A stretch of DNA of 47,646 nucleotides from NCBI GenBank assembly GCA_002409445.1, contig DHNJ01000309.1:1-47646 (forward strand), given 5' to 3'. Each line of letters begins with the position of its first letter. Position 1 is the stretch's first letter. A program made the translations under genes and the position numbers. This DNA comes from Armatimonadetes bacterium UBA5419 (GTDB lineage: Bacteria; Armatimonadota; UBA10988). The notes beneath the pieces were generated by a model. That model did no database searches. It saw only the letters and a program-made list of their open reading frames with translations, and was not told the DNA's origin. Shown here one piece after another: positions 16,531 to 25,373 of this stretch.

Positions 16531-17310
16531 CTAGGCCCTCTCGCCGGCTTTGACCCGGTCCCACAAGGCATCTTGCGCGCTCAGGTCCAGCTGCGCAAAC
16601 GCCTCTGCGCCGCCGGCCAAGGCCTCGCAGGCACGGAACCGCCGCTCCAGCTTCGCGTTGGCCGCGCGCAGGCTCGCCTCCGCATCGACACCCAGCCCGC
16701 GGGCCGCGTTGACTAGGCCGATCAGGATGTCACCAAACTCCTCGTCGATCGCCGCTTGGTCGCCCGACTCGGCCGCCGCCGACAGCTCGGCGAGCTCCTC
16801 CGCCAGCTTAGCCAGCCGGCCAGTCTGGTCGGGCCAGTCGAAGCCCACGCGCGCGGCGCGCTCTTGCAGGTCCTGGGCGCGGGCCAACGCCGGCAGCGCG
16901 CGCGGTGTGCCGTCGAGCGCGCTTGAGCGCGCGGCCCCGCCCCGCTCCTCGCGCTTGATCTGCTGCCACAAGTCAACGACCGCTTCCGGTCCGTCGACGG
17001 GCGCATGCGCGGCGAAGACGTGCGGGTGACGCCGGATGAGCTTGTCGCCGATGCGGGTGCAGACCTCCGCCAGGTCGAAGGCGCCGGACTCGGCGGCCAA
17101 CTGAGCATGGAAGACGATCTGCAGGAGCAGATCGCCCAGCTCGTCGGCCAGGGCGTCCATGTCGGCCGCGTCCAGTGCGTCGAGGACCTCGGCGCACTCC
17201 TCGAGCAGGTAAGGGCGCAACGATTGGTGATCCTGGGCGCGGTCCCAGGGGCAGCCCCCGGGACCGCGCAGACGGGCCATGATGTCGACCAGACGGTCGA
17301 ACGACTGCAT
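16531..17310 (-). CDS. mazG: Nucleoside triphosphate pyrophosphohydrolase MazG
   Basis: The protein has 259 residues with two tandem MazG domains. It hydrolyses NTPs or dNTPs to monophosphates and PPi, cleaning the nucleotide pool. The first domain starts LRGPGGCPWDRAQDHQSLRPYLLEECAEVLDAL and has DELGDLLLQIVFHAQLA. The second shows RVGFDWPDQTGRLAKLAEELAEL and IDEEFGDILIGLVNAARGLG. The EExxE and ExxD metal motifs are kept in both. It starts 17 bases after the foldase lipoprotein and stops 2 bases before rqcP, clearly one operon. It lacks the SAM-dependent methylase domain found in B. subtilis YabN. Confidence 0.95.
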   Translation of the reverse strand: MQSFDRLVDIMARLRGPGGCPWDRAQDHQSLRPYLLEECAEVLDALDAADMDALADELGDLLLQIVFHAQLAAESGAFDLAEVCTRIGDKLIRRHPHVFAAHAPVDGPEAVVDLWQQIKREERGGAARSSALDGTPRALPALARAQDLQERAARVGFDWPDQTGRLAKLAEELAELSAAAESGDQAAIDEEFGDILIGLVNAARGLGVDAEASLRAANAKLERRFRACEALAGGAEAFAQLDLSAQDALWDRVKAGERA

Positions 17311-17327
17311 GCCGCGCAGATCCTTTG

Positions 17328-18359
17328 CTAGGGCGCTGTGGGCAGGCTGGTGTCCGCCTCAGGCACACGGGTCGGGCCGGTCATCTCAGGGGCCTTGTCC
17401 AGGTCCTGCTGGACACCAGGCGGCAAGCCACCGGCCGCGTCGCTGCCGAACATCTGCTCCAGCGTGTCCTTGAACCGCGGCTCGAAGACCAGGACCTTCG
17501 CGTCCCGGCCCGCCGCTGCAACAACGGCCTCGACCGGCGGCCCGTTGACCGCGATGAACTGCTCGCGCACCTCATCCTTGATCGCCTCGAAGTTGGCCTG
17601 TTCCGGTGCCAAACGCTCGATCAGCTTAACCACGAGGAAGACCTGGCCGAGCTTGATCGGTTGCTGCCAGACCTGATTCACCTGCATCTTGGCCAGTGCA
17701 TCCGAGAGCGGCTTGGTCGCCGGGTCGGTCAGCGTGGTCGGGTCCAGTTCCTCGACCAAGCCGCCATTGGCGCGCATCTGGTCGTCCAGCGTGTACTTGG
17801 TGACCAGCGACTGGAACAGCTCCTGGGTTGTGTTCGCCTCGCGGATGACTTCCTTGGCCTGCTCCTCGCTGGCGAGGACGATCTGGCGGAAGGTCACGCG
17901 CGCGGGCTTGTCAAAAAGGGTGGCCCGGTTCTCGTTGAAGAACGCCTGCAGCCGCGCGTCGGACGCGTCGAGCCCGACCCCGCGCAGGGCATTGGTCGCC
18001 AAGGTGAAGCGGATCTGCTCGAGCAGGCCGGTATCGTCCTGGCCCGTGTTCTTCAGATACTCGGTGTACTTGGCCTCATCGCCGTCAAACTCGTCTTGCT
18101 TGACCTTCTCTAGCCGCTGGCGCACCTCGTCGTCCGAGGGCATCACGTTCTCGGCCTGGGCCCGTTCGTAGACCATCTCGCGCAGGATCATCGAACGCAG
18201 CACCTCGAGACCAGCAGTCTGCTCGAGCTCCTGGATGTACTTCTCGCGGCTGATGTCGCGGTTGTTGACCCGTGCTACCACGCTCGAACAACCGCTCAGC
18301 ACCACCACCAAACCCGCGAGCAACAGTACGCCCGCCCGCCGTTGCCACTGCCTTGCCAC
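17328..18359 (-). CDS. Lipoprotein foldase, SurA/PrsA-like peptidyl-prolyl isomerase
   Basis: The protein has 343 residues from GTG 18359, with GAGGAG 8 bases upstream. A short basic leader and hydrophobic stretch end in the lipobox LSGC, so the mature protein is a membrane-anchored lipoprotein. An N-terminal SurA-like helical chaperone region (about 30-160) is followed by a parvulin-type domain (about 165-265: VTFRQIVLASEEQAKEV, GGLVEELDP, QVFLVVKLIERL). It then has a C-terminal helical part and a Pro-rich tail. It should assist folding of exported proteins outside the cytoplasmic membrane. It heads the mazG-rqcP-ppdK-eno-divIC run. The parvulin core is rather divergent, so isomerase activity is not assured. 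Confidence 0.85.
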   Translation of the reverse strand: MARQWQRRAGVLLLAGLVVVLSGCSSVVARVNNRDISREKYIQELEQTAGLEVLRSMILREMVYERAQAENVMPSDDEVRQRLEKVKQDEFDGDEAKYTEYLKNTGQDDTGLLEQIRFTLATNALRGVGLDASDARLQAFFNENRATLFDKPARVTFRQIVLASEEQAKEVIREANTTQELFQSLVTKYTLDDQMRANGGLVEELDPTTLTDPATKPLSDALAKMQVNQVWQQPIKLGQVFLVVKLIERLAPEQANFEAIKDEVREQFIAVNGPPVEAVVAAAGRDAKVLVFEPRFKDTLEQMFGSDAAGGLPPGVQQDLDKAPEMTGPTRVPEADTSLPTAP

Positions 18360-18485
18360 GATCGCTTCTCCTCGACGGCGGCCCTACACCGTAACCACGG
18401 CGCGCCACCACGACTCCTCAGTCCGCAAACCCATAGTGCAGCCCGACCCGTGCAACGTTTCAGTGGAGCCCAGACGCGGCGTGCG

Positions 18486-18514
18486 ATTCTATCGGCGAAA
18501 GACCCTGTGGGCCA
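18486..18514 (-). promoter_or_regulatory. Weak candidate promoter for the foldase-mazG operon
   Basis: On the minus strand TAGAAT (18486-18491) is preceded at 17 bases by TGGCCC (18509-18514), a poor -35. It would leave a leader of about 120 bases. It is the best candidate in the 18360-18565 spacer, where nothing else is apparent. Confidence 0.3.
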
Positions 18515-18565
18515 GCCAGTAGCGTAGCACATGGACCCTGCAGTGGCAAAGCGGCGTCTATCTGC

Positions 18566-18595
18566 TTGACGCCGGCCCCCCGGCTGGCCTATGCT
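18566..18595 (+). promoter_or_regulatory. Promoter of the prepilin-like gene
   Basis: TTGACG at 18566-18571 and TATGCT at 18590-18595, spacing 18. Transcription near 18602 would place AGGAGG (18600-18605) at the extreme 5' end of the message. Confidence 0.6.
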
Positions 18596-18615
18596 CCAGA
18601 GGAGGAAAAGTTCTT

Positions 18616-19287
18616 ATGCGTCGCACACTTCGACCCGCCTTCACCCTCATCGAGCTGCTGGTCGTCATCGCTATCATCTCCATCCTGGCGAGCATGCTCT
18701 TCCCCTCGTTCGCCAAGGCCCGTGGCAAAGCCCAAGCCATCGACTGCGTCTCGAACATGAGCCAGCTGGGCAAAGCCATGATGATGTATGCCATGGACTA
18801 CGACAACCTCTTGCCACCGCAGCCCAATGTCGCCTTCGAGTCTTCGTTCCAGCGACTTGGCGTCTGCGTCGACAATTGGCCCAACACGGCCAACTGGGCA
18901 AGTGCTATCTACACTTACTTGGCTAACTACCAGGTCTACGTCTGTCGATCGTCGATCGGTAGTTCGCCGCTGGCCGACTCCACGGTCTACCCGATCTCCT
19001 ACATCATGAACGGCTGCGCCGCCGGCCGCATGCAAGACGCCGCCGTCGGCACGTCCAACGTCTGCTTGCTGTACGACTGGACCTTCACCGCGAGCTGGGC
19101 GGCGACCAACCCCGCTCCTGACCCCTCCGCGCCCGGGGCCTATGTGCGCGCCTACTTCAATGGCCAGTCGACGCACGACGGCCGGATGAATATCCTCTAC
19201 CTTGATGGCCACGTAAAGAACGTCTTGGAGAGCACCTTCGCCAACGACATCTGGAACGGACCCGTCGGGAACATGTTCTACTTCTAA
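18616..19287 (+). CDS. Type IV prepilin-like protein with H-X9-DG C-terminal motif
   Basis: The protein has 223 residues from ATG 18616 behind AGGAGG. The N-terminus is a class III signal (RPAFTLIELLVVIAIISILASML), cut by prepilin peptidase before the Phe, with Glu at position 5 of the mature chain. The rest is a globular pseudopilin-like domain. The C-terminal segment HDGRMNILYLDGHV has exactly nine residues between His and Asp-Gly. This is the H-X9-DG motif known from planctomycete, lentisphaera and armatimonadete prepilin-like families. Such proteins are often numerous in a genome and their roles are unknown. Six Cys residues in the exported part could form disulfides. The following gene starts 20 bases later. 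Confidence 0.9.
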   Translation: MRRTLRPAFTLIELLVVIAIISILASMLFPSFAKARGKAQAIDCVSNMSQLGKAMMMYAMDYDNLLPPQPNVAFESSFQRLGVCVDNWPNTANWASAIYTYLANYQVYVCRSSIGSSPLADSTVYPISYIMNGCAAGRMQDAAVGTSNVCLLYDWTFTASWAATNPAPDPSAPGAYVRAYFNGQSTHDGRMNILYLDGHVKNVLESTFANDIWNGPVGNMFYF

Positions 19288-19307
19288 GGCCTAGCGGAGC
19301 GCCCGAG

Positions 19308-19742
19308 ATGCTCGACCAACTGCGCAATGATCCCATGGTCGCCGGCTCTGTCTGGCGCCTGCTGCTCTTCCTCTTCGCCCTGGTCCTCTGGCTGCTCCTG
19401 CGCAGCGAGGATTCGGACCACGAATGGTGGGGCGAGACGATGGTCAAGTTCAAGCTGTCGGGTGACCCCTACTCCGCCGTGGACTCGAGTCGGACGCTGT
19501 TCAAGTGGCTCACCATCGTCATGTTGGTGGTCAACATCTGGCACGCGGGCAACCTCGTCTACCGGCGACACCCCGCCTTTGCCAAGACGATCCAAACCGA
19601 TACCACCCAGCCCGCCGACTTGCCGGAGGGCTACGGCGCGGGCGGCGGCGGGCGTATGGTCCCCGGGCGCGATGCGCCGACTGGCGGCGCCCCAGCCGGT
19701 GGCGGCGGAGGTCGGCTGGGCGGGCTCGAACTCGACGACTAG
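19308..19742 (+). CDS. Small membrane protein with Gly/Pro-rich tail, function unknown
   Basis: The protein has 144 residues from ATG 19308, 20 bases after the prepilin gene, with GGAG upstream. There are two membrane segments, VWRLLLFLFALVLWLLL and WLTIVMLVVNIWHAGNLVY. Between them is a short polar stretch with DHEWWG. A low-complexity C-terminal tail, rich in Gly, Ala and Pro, ends in LGGLELDD. No family is recognised. Co-transcription with the prepilin-like gene could mean a role in its membrane context, but that is a guess. Confidence 0.6.
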   Translation: MLDQLRNDPMVAGSVWRLLLFLFALVLWLLLRSEDSDHEWWGETMVKFKLSGDPYSAVDSSRTLFKWLTIVMLVVNIWHAGNLVYRRHPAFAKTIQTDTTQPADLPEGYGAGGGGRMVPGRDAPTGGAPAGGGGGRLGGLELDD

Positions 19743-19752
19743 CGGCCGCTAG
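19739..19752. repeat. 14-base perfect palindrome at convergent stops
   Basis: CTAGCGGCCGCTAG spans the TAG stop of the plus-strand membrane-protein gene and lies 8 bases from the stop of the convergent esterase. It could form a small hairpin on either transcript or be chance. Confidence 0.45.
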
Positions 19753-19759
19753 ACCGAGC

Positions 19760-20527
19760 CTACACACCGAGCCAGTTCAGCACCGCCTGGATCTGCTCAT
19801 CCCAGTAGCCCCAGCTGTGGTCGCCCGGGCCTTCCCGGTACTCCAGTTCTAGGCCGAGCTGTTGCGCGTGGTCGCGGAAGTCCAGGTTCTCCTGGTAGAG
19901 GAAATCCTCCTGCCCGCACCAGGCGAACAGCCTCGGCCGTGGCCCCTTGCCCACGACCCGCTCGGCCAGAGCGAACAGGTCGTTGTCGCTGCCGGCTACC
20001 GTCGCTGGGTCGCCGAAGATGCGCCGCATCTCAGGCTGCCGCTCCTCAATATTGATCCGCCGCCGGACATCCAGCGCGCCCGACAGGCTTGCCCCTGCCG
20101 CGAACCGTTCGGGCCGGCCCAGCGCTAGCTTGAACGCGCCGTAACCGCCCATCGACAGCCCGGCGACGAACGTGTCCTCGCGCTCACCCGACAGCGGGAA
20201 CCAGGTCTCGCACAGGGCCGGCACCTCGTCGGCGAGATGCTCGAAGTATCGCGGCCCGTCGGCCATGTCGGTGTAGAAGCTGCGGTGTGCGTTGGGCATG
20301 ACCACCGCCAAAGGCAACGGTGCGACATAGCGTTCGATCGAGGTCCGCCGCTGCCAGATGGTGTGGTCGTCGCTCAGACCATGCAGGAGGTAGAGCGCCT
20401 TGTACGGGCCCGCCTCGCGCGCTCCTTCCATGCCGATCTGCTGGCGCGTCGGCTGGGGCAGGATCAGGTCTAAGCTGGTGCTCAGGCCGAGCACATCGCT
20501 GAAGTAGTTCACATGGAGTAGCGCCAT
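19760..20527 (-). CDS. Esterase D / S-formylglutathione hydrolase-like alpha/beta hydrolase
   Basis: The protein has 255 residues from ATG 20527, two bases after the MFS stop, with AGGGGAGC upstream. It has no signal peptide. The catalytic triad is readable: Ser in GLSMGGYGAFKLAL, Asp in WCGQEDFLY and His in GPGDHSWGYW. The N-terminus (ALLHVNYFSDVLGLSTSLDLILP) resembles tributyrin esterases (EstA of lactic acid bacteria) and the S-formylglutathione hydrolase family. The substrate is probably a short-chain ester. Without a formaldehyde dehydrogenase nearby, a general carboxylesterase is more likely than a formaldehyde role. Confidence 0.85.
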   Translation of the reverse strand: MALLHVNYFSDVLGLSTSLDLILPQPTRQQIGMEGAREAGPYKALYLLHGLSDDHTIWQRRTSIERYVAPLPLAVVMPNAHRSFYTDMADGPRYFEHLADEVPALCETWFPLSGEREDTFVAGLSMGGYGAFKLALGRPERFAAGASLSGALDVRRRINIEERQPEMRRIFGDPATVAGSDNDLFALAERVVGKGPRPRLFAWCGQEDFLYQENLDFRDHAQQLGLELEYREGPGDHSWGYWDEQIQAVLNWLGV

Positions 20528-20529
20528 CG

Positions 20530-21912
20530 TCAGCTCCCCTGCGAGGTCACCTCGTGTTCGTGACCCGCTTGCAGGCCGGGTACGGGCTCCCGTTGGTCCC
20601 GCAGCATAACATCCACGTGGATCCGCAGCCGCGGATTGTAGCTGAGGAACCACAGCGTGAAGGTTAGCAGGATGAGCCCGCAGACCAGCATCGCGTGCGG
20701 TACGCTGAGCCAGGCGCCGAGCCAGCCCGCCAACACACCACCCAGCGGTACCGTGCCCATCGTGCCCAGCGCGAATAGACTCATCACGCGGCCCCGCTTG
20801 TCGTCGTCGACGAGCGCCTGCAGCAGGGTGTTGCTGGCCGCCATCTGCAACATACCGCCGGTACCCGAGAGGATCATCAGCAGCCATGCCTGCCAGTAGG
20901 CACGGCTGAGCGCCAGGCCGACGTACGCCGAGGCGAACACCAACGAAGCGAAGGGGATCACCCGCTCCAAGCCGCGCGCGGTGGTCCGGCTGGCCAGGAA
21001 CATCGCACCCCACAGCGCACCCAGGCCCTGGGCGGTCATCAGCAGCCCATACGATCGCGCGTCGCCCCGCAGGGTCTCGGCGACCAGCTTCGGCAACAGC
21101 ACCATTTGCGGCGTGGCCAGGAGGCCGGCGGTCGCCACGAGGAGGATGAGCGCGCGCACTGGCACCCGCGTCCAAGCGTAATGCAGCCCCTCCAGCAGGC
21201 CTTGGATGTACGGCAGCCGCGAGCCCGGCTTGCGGTCCTCCGGGTCCAGGCGCATCGCGTGCAACGCCCAGAGCACGGCGACGTAGCTCAGCGCGTTGAG
21301 GCCAAAACACGCGCCTTCACCAAACCGCGCGATGAGGAAGCCTGCGACCGCCGGACCGACGAGCTTAGCGCCGTTGAAGATGGTCGAGTTGAGCGCGATG
21401 GCATTGCCCACGTCGTCGCGCCGGTCGACCATCTGCACGACCATGGCTTGTCGCGCGGGCACATCGAACGCGTTAGCAATGCCGAGCAACGAGCCCAGCA
21501 GCACCACCCAGACGGCCTGGAGATTACCGTTGACGATGGACTCGCCGGGCGGCTGGATAGTACCGCTGAGCGTTAGCCAGGCGAGGATCGCCGCCTGCAC
21601 CGCCGCCAGGCTCTGGGACGCGATGACCACGCGCTTGCGCTCGACGCGGTCGATGACCACGCCGGCCAGCGGCGTCAGCAGCACCGAGGGCAAACGCGAG
21701 GCGAACGCGCTCAGCCCAAGCCACCAGGTCGACCCGGTCAGCCGATAGACCAGCCAGCTGGTAGCGACGATCTGCAGCCAGGTGCCGATGAGGCTGATGG
21801 CCTGACCCGTGAAAAACAAGCGGTAGTTACGTGACCGCAGGGCGCGCAGCATCTCGCGCAGGCGCTGCTCGCCGCGCAACCGCCGCCGCCTTGAGTGTGG
21901 CGCCGTCGACAT
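20530..21912 (-). CDS. MFS transporter, EntS/MFS_3-type exporter
   Basis: The protein has 460 residues from ATG 21912. A basic N-terminus is followed by about 12 hydrophobic helices, with the family opening ALRSRNYRLFFTGQAISLIGTWLQIVATSWLVYRL cut into its first two helices and the MFS loop motif GVVIDRVERKRVV. The MFS_3 (EntS-like) group mostly exports siderophores, drugs or other small molecules. It starts 11 bases after the FMN reductase and ends 2 bases before the esterase, so all three are co-expressed. The substrate is not predictable. Confidence 0.88.
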   Translation of the reverse strand: MSTAPHSRRRRLRGEQRLREMLRALRSRNYRLFFTGQAISLIGTWLQIVATSWLVYRLTGSTWWLGLSAFASRLPSVLLTPLAGVVIDRVERKRVVIASQSLAAVQAAILAWLTLSGTIQPPGESIVNGNLQAVWVVLLGSLLGIANAFDVPARQAMVVQMVDRRDDVGNAIALNSTIFNGAKLVGPAVAGFLIARFGEGACFGLNALSYVAVLWALHAMRLDPEDRKPGSRLPYIQGLLEGLHYAWTRVPVRALILLVATAGLLATPQMVLLPKLVAETLRGDARSYGLLMTAQGLGALWGAMFLASRTTARGLERVIPFASLVFASAYVGLALSRAYWQAWLLMILSGTGGMLQMAASNTLLQALVDDDKRGRVMSLFALGTMGTVPLGGVLAGWLGAWLSVPHAMLVCGLILLTFTLWFLSYNPRLRIHVDVMLRDQREPVPGLQAGHEHEVTSQGS

Positions 21913-21923
21913 CTAGCTCACCG

Positions 21924-22496
21924 TCACGCCTTAGCCCCCTCCGCTTCGGCCACCGCCACGTGCCAGCGCACCCAGTCGGCCCAACGCTCGGTCCACAAGC
22001 CGACGAACGCCTCCACGTCCTCGGTCAGCGTACCATCTTCATGGAATGAGGCGGGCGCGATCTGCAAGTATGCTTCGGGCTGCGACATGACGCGCACGTC
22101 AAGGCAACCAAGGACCTGGCGCAAGTGCAGCTGCGCGGCCATCGCGCCGCCGCGGCCCGGCGAGCAGCCCAGCACACCCCCGGGCTTTCCCGCCCAGACA
22201 CTCTTGCCGTACGGCCGACTGGCGTGGTCGAGGGCGTTCTTCATCGCCGGTGTGGTCGACCGGTTGTACTCCGGCGTGACGAATAGCAGCCCGTCCGAGG
22301 CGGCGATCTGCTCGCGGAAGGCCTCCACCGAGGCCAGCTGCCCATCGTCGTCGTTGTACAGCGGCAGCGCGCCGAGGTCCGGGTAGACGAAACGGAAATC
22401 GGCCGGCGCCAGGGCCTCAATCGCCGCGGCCAGCCGCCGGTTCAGCGACTCCGCGCGCAAGCTACCCACGATCGCCGAAATCACCAGTTCACTCAA
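21924..22496 (-). CDS. NADPH-dependent FMN reductase family protein
   Basis: The protein has 190 residues from TTG 22496, chosen because GAGGAG lies 7 bases upstream; the next in-frame start, GTG 22484, would sit 19 bases from it. The flavodoxin-like fold is shown by IVGSLRAESLNRRLA (FMN phosphate loop) and TPEYNRSTTPAMKNALDHAS (isoalloxazine contact). Another marker is WAGKPGGVLGCSPGRGGAMAA. Relatives include chromate and quinone reductases (ChrR) and SsuE. It follows the P-type ATPase by 17 bases in the tyrS-to-esterase run. Its physiological acceptor is unknown. Confidence 0.9.
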   Translation of the reverse strand: MSELVISAIVGSLRAESLNRRLAAAIEALAPADFRFVYPDLGALPLYNDDDGQLASVEAFREQIAASDGLLFVTPEYNRSTTPAMKNALDHASRPYGKSVWAGKPGGVLGCSPGRGGAMAAQLHLRQVLGCLDVRVMSQPEAYLQIAPASFHEDGTLTEDVEAFVGLWTERWADWVRWHVAVAEAEGAKA

Positions 22497-22513
22497 TCCA
22501 CCTCTCCTCGGAC

Positions 22514-25354
22514 CTATGCCTTGATCGCCTGCTGCCGGCGGTCGCCGCGTTGCGGAGTGCTCGCCGCCTGCGAGCGGGCCACGACCTTGGTGATCTCGCG
22601 CAGCCAGAGTACGCTCGACGCGACGGCGACGCAGACGACCCAGTCCATGCCGCTCAAGGCGACTGTGCCGAAGCCGTCCTGCAAGAACGGCACGTAGACC
22701 ACCGCCACCTGCAAGAGCGCGGAGAGCAGTACGGCAGCCAACAGCCACCGGTTGTGCGCCCAGTCCACCGCCGCGCTGCGCAGGTCGGAGCGCGCACAGA
22801 ACACATTGAACAACTGGAACAGGATTAAGGTCGTAAAGGCTCTGGTCCGAGCATAGCCCACTTCGCCCTGCCCTTCAATCAGGCCACCGGGCAGCGAGGC
22901 GTCGAGGACCAGCAGCGTGCCGGCCGCCATGATCAGCCCGACCCAAGCGATGCCACTCCACATCCGCCCGGTCACGACGCCCTCGCCGTGGACCCGCGGC
23001 TTGTGGTGCATCACCTCCGGCGGCGCTGGGTCGACACCGAGCGCTAACGCCGGCGGGCCATCGGTGACTAGGTTGATCCAGAGGATCTGCGTCGCCAGCA
23101 AGGGCGCGACTAGGCCGTCCGAGCCGCCGGTTAGACCCAGTTGGTCAGCCAGCACCACGCCGCCGAACATGGTCAGCACCTCGCCGATGTTCGACGAAAG
23201 CAGGAAGCGCAAGAAGCTGCGAATGTTGGCGAAAATGGTCCGCCCGACCTCGACGGCCGCGACGATGGTCGCGTAGTTGTCATCCGCGAGAACCATGTCA
23301 GCGGCTTCCTTGGACACGTCCGTGCCGGTGATGCCCATCGCCACGCCGATGTCCGCCGCGCGCAGCGCGGGGGCATCGTTGACCCCATCGCCGGTCATCG
23401 CCACCGACTCTCCCGTGGCCTGCAGGGCGGTGACCAGGCGCAGCTTGTGCTCGGGGTTGACCCGCGCGTAGACCGCCTGCGTCGCGGCCACGCGGCGCAA
23501 CTCGGCATCGCTCAGCCGGTCCAGGTCGGCGCCGGTCAGCGCCTTCGGGTCCTTGGTCAAGCCCAGCTCGACCGCAATCGCCCCGGCGGTCAACGGGTGA
23601 TCACCGGTGATCATCAGCGAGCGGATTCCCGCCTCCTGGGCGACCTTGACCGCTGCCGCGACCTCGGGCCGCGGCGGGTCGATCATGCCCACCAGGCCGA
23701 GCCAGGTCAGCTCGGTTTCGATCGACTCGTCTGGCTCGTGCGGGTCCTCGACCTCGCCCTCTGGCAGCCGCCGCCAGGCGCACCCCAGTGTCCGCAACGC
23801 CTGACCGGCGAGCTGCCGGTTGATCTCCAGGATCTCGGCGCGTCGCTCGTCGCTCAGCGGCTCCACTTGGCCGCCGCGCAGCTCGTGGCTGCAGAGGGCG
23901 AGCAGGACGTCCGGCGCGCCCTTGGTCAAAAGCAGCAGCTCGCCCGGCGCGTCGGCGTCGCGCTCAACCGTGCTCATCCGCTTGCGCTCGGAGCTGAACG
24001 GCACCTCGCCCACACGGGTCAGCTGGGCGCCGGCGCCCTCGTCGAGGCCCTTGGCCGCGACGACGAGCAGCGCACCTTCGGTCGGGTCGCCGGCCACGCG
24101 CCAAGCGCCGTCCTGCTCGCGCCACGTCGCGTTGTTCGCCCGCTCGCCGACCAGGAGCACGGCCTGCACCTCGGCTGTCTGCGCGGCGTCGGCCAGCGGC
24201 CGACTGTCCACGGTCAGCTCGCCCGCTGGGTCGTAGCCGGTGCCACCAACGGCCACCTGGCCCGCGGCGGTGATGATCGTGCGGACGGTCATCTCGTTGC
24301 GCGTCAGCGTGCCGGTCTTGTCGGAGGCGATGACCGTCGCCGAGCCGAGCGTCTCGACTGCCGGCAGCCGCCGCACCACCGCCCGTCGTTCGGCCATCCG
24401 CCGCACGCCCAACGCGAGTGTCGCGGTGACCACCGCCGGCAGCCCTTCGGGCACCGCTGCCACAGCCAGCGCCACACCCAGAATCAGCACCTCGACCATG
24501 CGGCTCGTCTCGTGGACGTCGCCGGCAAGCAGCAGCGTGGCGACCATCAGCACGGCGACCGCAACCACAATCAAGCCAAGCTTCTTGCCCGTGCGGTCCA
24601 GCTCACGCTGCAACGGCGTCTGGTCCGCCTTAGCCTCGTCCAGTAGCTCAGCGATGCGGCCCATCTCGGTGGCCTGGCCCGTCGCCGTGACGACGGCAAG
24701 GCCGCGGCCATACGTCGTCGCCGTGCCGCTGTAGACCATGTTGCGCCGATCGCCCAGGCTGCTGTCACCCTCGAGAGTCGCCTCGTCCTTGTGCACCGGC
24801 ACGCTCTCACCGGTCAGCGCCGCCTCGGCCGCTTGAAGGGCAATAGCATCGACCAGCCGCCCGTCCGCCGGCACGGTGTCGCCCGCCTCCAGGACAACCA
24901 GGTCGCCCGGCACAAGCTCGGCGGCGGGCAGGCGGCGGGTCTGGCCGTCGCGGATGACCGTCGCCTCGGCGGCCGACATTTGGCGCAGGGCGGCGACCGA
25001 CTGCTCCGCGCGCGCCTCCTGCACGAAGCTCAGGATCCCGTTGAGCAGGACGATGCCGAGGATGACGATCGTCTCGATCGGTGCGGCCGACTCCCGTTCG
25101 GCCGGTGTCACCCAGACGACGAAGGAGAGCGCGGCGGCGACCAGCAGCAGGATGGTCAGCGTGTCCGAGAACTGCCGCAGCAGCTTGCGCCAGGCGGGCT
25201 CAGCCGGTTTGGCCCGCAACTCGTTGGGGCCGTACGTGGCACGGCGACGCTCGATCTCGGCCGCGGCCAGCCCGCGGGTCGCATCCGTGCCGAGCGCCGC
25301 GACGACGTCCTCCGCGCTGCGTAGATGGGCGTCATCGATCCGCGCTGCGGCCAT
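22514..25354 (-). CDS. P2A-type Ca2+-transporting ATPase
   Basis: The protein has 946 residues from ATG 25354, with GAGGAG upstream. It is a membrane pump with the phosphorylated Asp at residue 345 in DKTGTLT, TGD and GDGVNDAP motifs, and about ten membrane helices. The calcium-site residues of the SERCA type are recognisable: PEGLPA in helix 4, SSNIGEVL in helix 5 and NLVTDGPPALALG in helix 6. This favours Ca2+ (or Mn2+) export over heavy-metal or Na/K transport. The N-terminal cation ATPase domain begins VVAALGTDATRGL. It is 19 bases after tyrS and 17 before the FMN reductase. Confidence 0.92.
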   Translation of the reverse strand: MAAARIDDAHLRSAEDVVAALGTDATRGLAAAEIERRRATYGPNELRAKPAEPAWRKLLRQFSDTLTILLLVAAALSFVVWVTPAERESAAPIETIVILGIVLLNGILSFVQEARAEQSVAALRQMSAAEATVIRDGQTRRLPAAELVPGDLVVLEAGDTVPADGRLVDAIALQAAEAALTGESVPVHKDEATLEGDSSLGDRRNMVYSGTATTYGRGLAVVTATGQATEMGRIAELLDEAKADQTPLQRELDRTGKKLGLIVVAVAVLMVATLLLAGDVHETSRMVEVLILGVALAVAAVPEGLPAVVTATLALGVRRMAERRAVVRRLPAVETLGSATVIASDKTGTLTRNEMTVRTIITAAGQVAVGGTGYDPAGELTVDSRPLADAAQTAEVQAVLLVGERANNATWREQDGAWRVAGDPTEGALLVVAAKGLDEGAGAQLTRVGEVPFSSERKRMSTVERDADAPGELLLLTKGAPDVLLALCSHELRGGQVEPLSDERRAEILEINRQLAGQALRTLGCAWRRLPEGEVEDPHEPDESIETELTWLGLVGMIDPPRPEVAAAVKVAQEAGIRSLMITGDHPLTAGAIAVELGLTKDPKALTGADLDRLSDAELRRVAATQAVYARVNPEHKLRLVTALQATGESVAMTGDGVNDAPALRAADIGVAMGITGTDVSKEAADMVLADDNYATIVAAVEVGRTIFANIRSFLRFLLSSNIGEVLTMFGGVVLADQLGLTGGSDGLVAPLLATQILWINLVTDGPPALALGVDPAPPEVMHHKPRVHGEGVVTGRMWSGIAWVGLIMAAGTLLVLDASLPGGLIEGQGEVGYARTRAFTTLILFQLFNVFCARSDLRSAAVDWAHNRWLLAAVLLSALLQVAVVYVPFLQDGFGTVALSGMDWVVCVAVASSVLWLREITKVVARSQAASTPQRGDRRQQAIKA

Positions 25355-25373
25355 GACCGGTCTCCTCGTCGTC

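Noticed and set aside
23141..24646. 501-codon plus-strand frame opposite the P-type ATPase
   Set aside because: It is antisense to a strongly conserved pump and has Arg/His/Gly-rich shadow composition.
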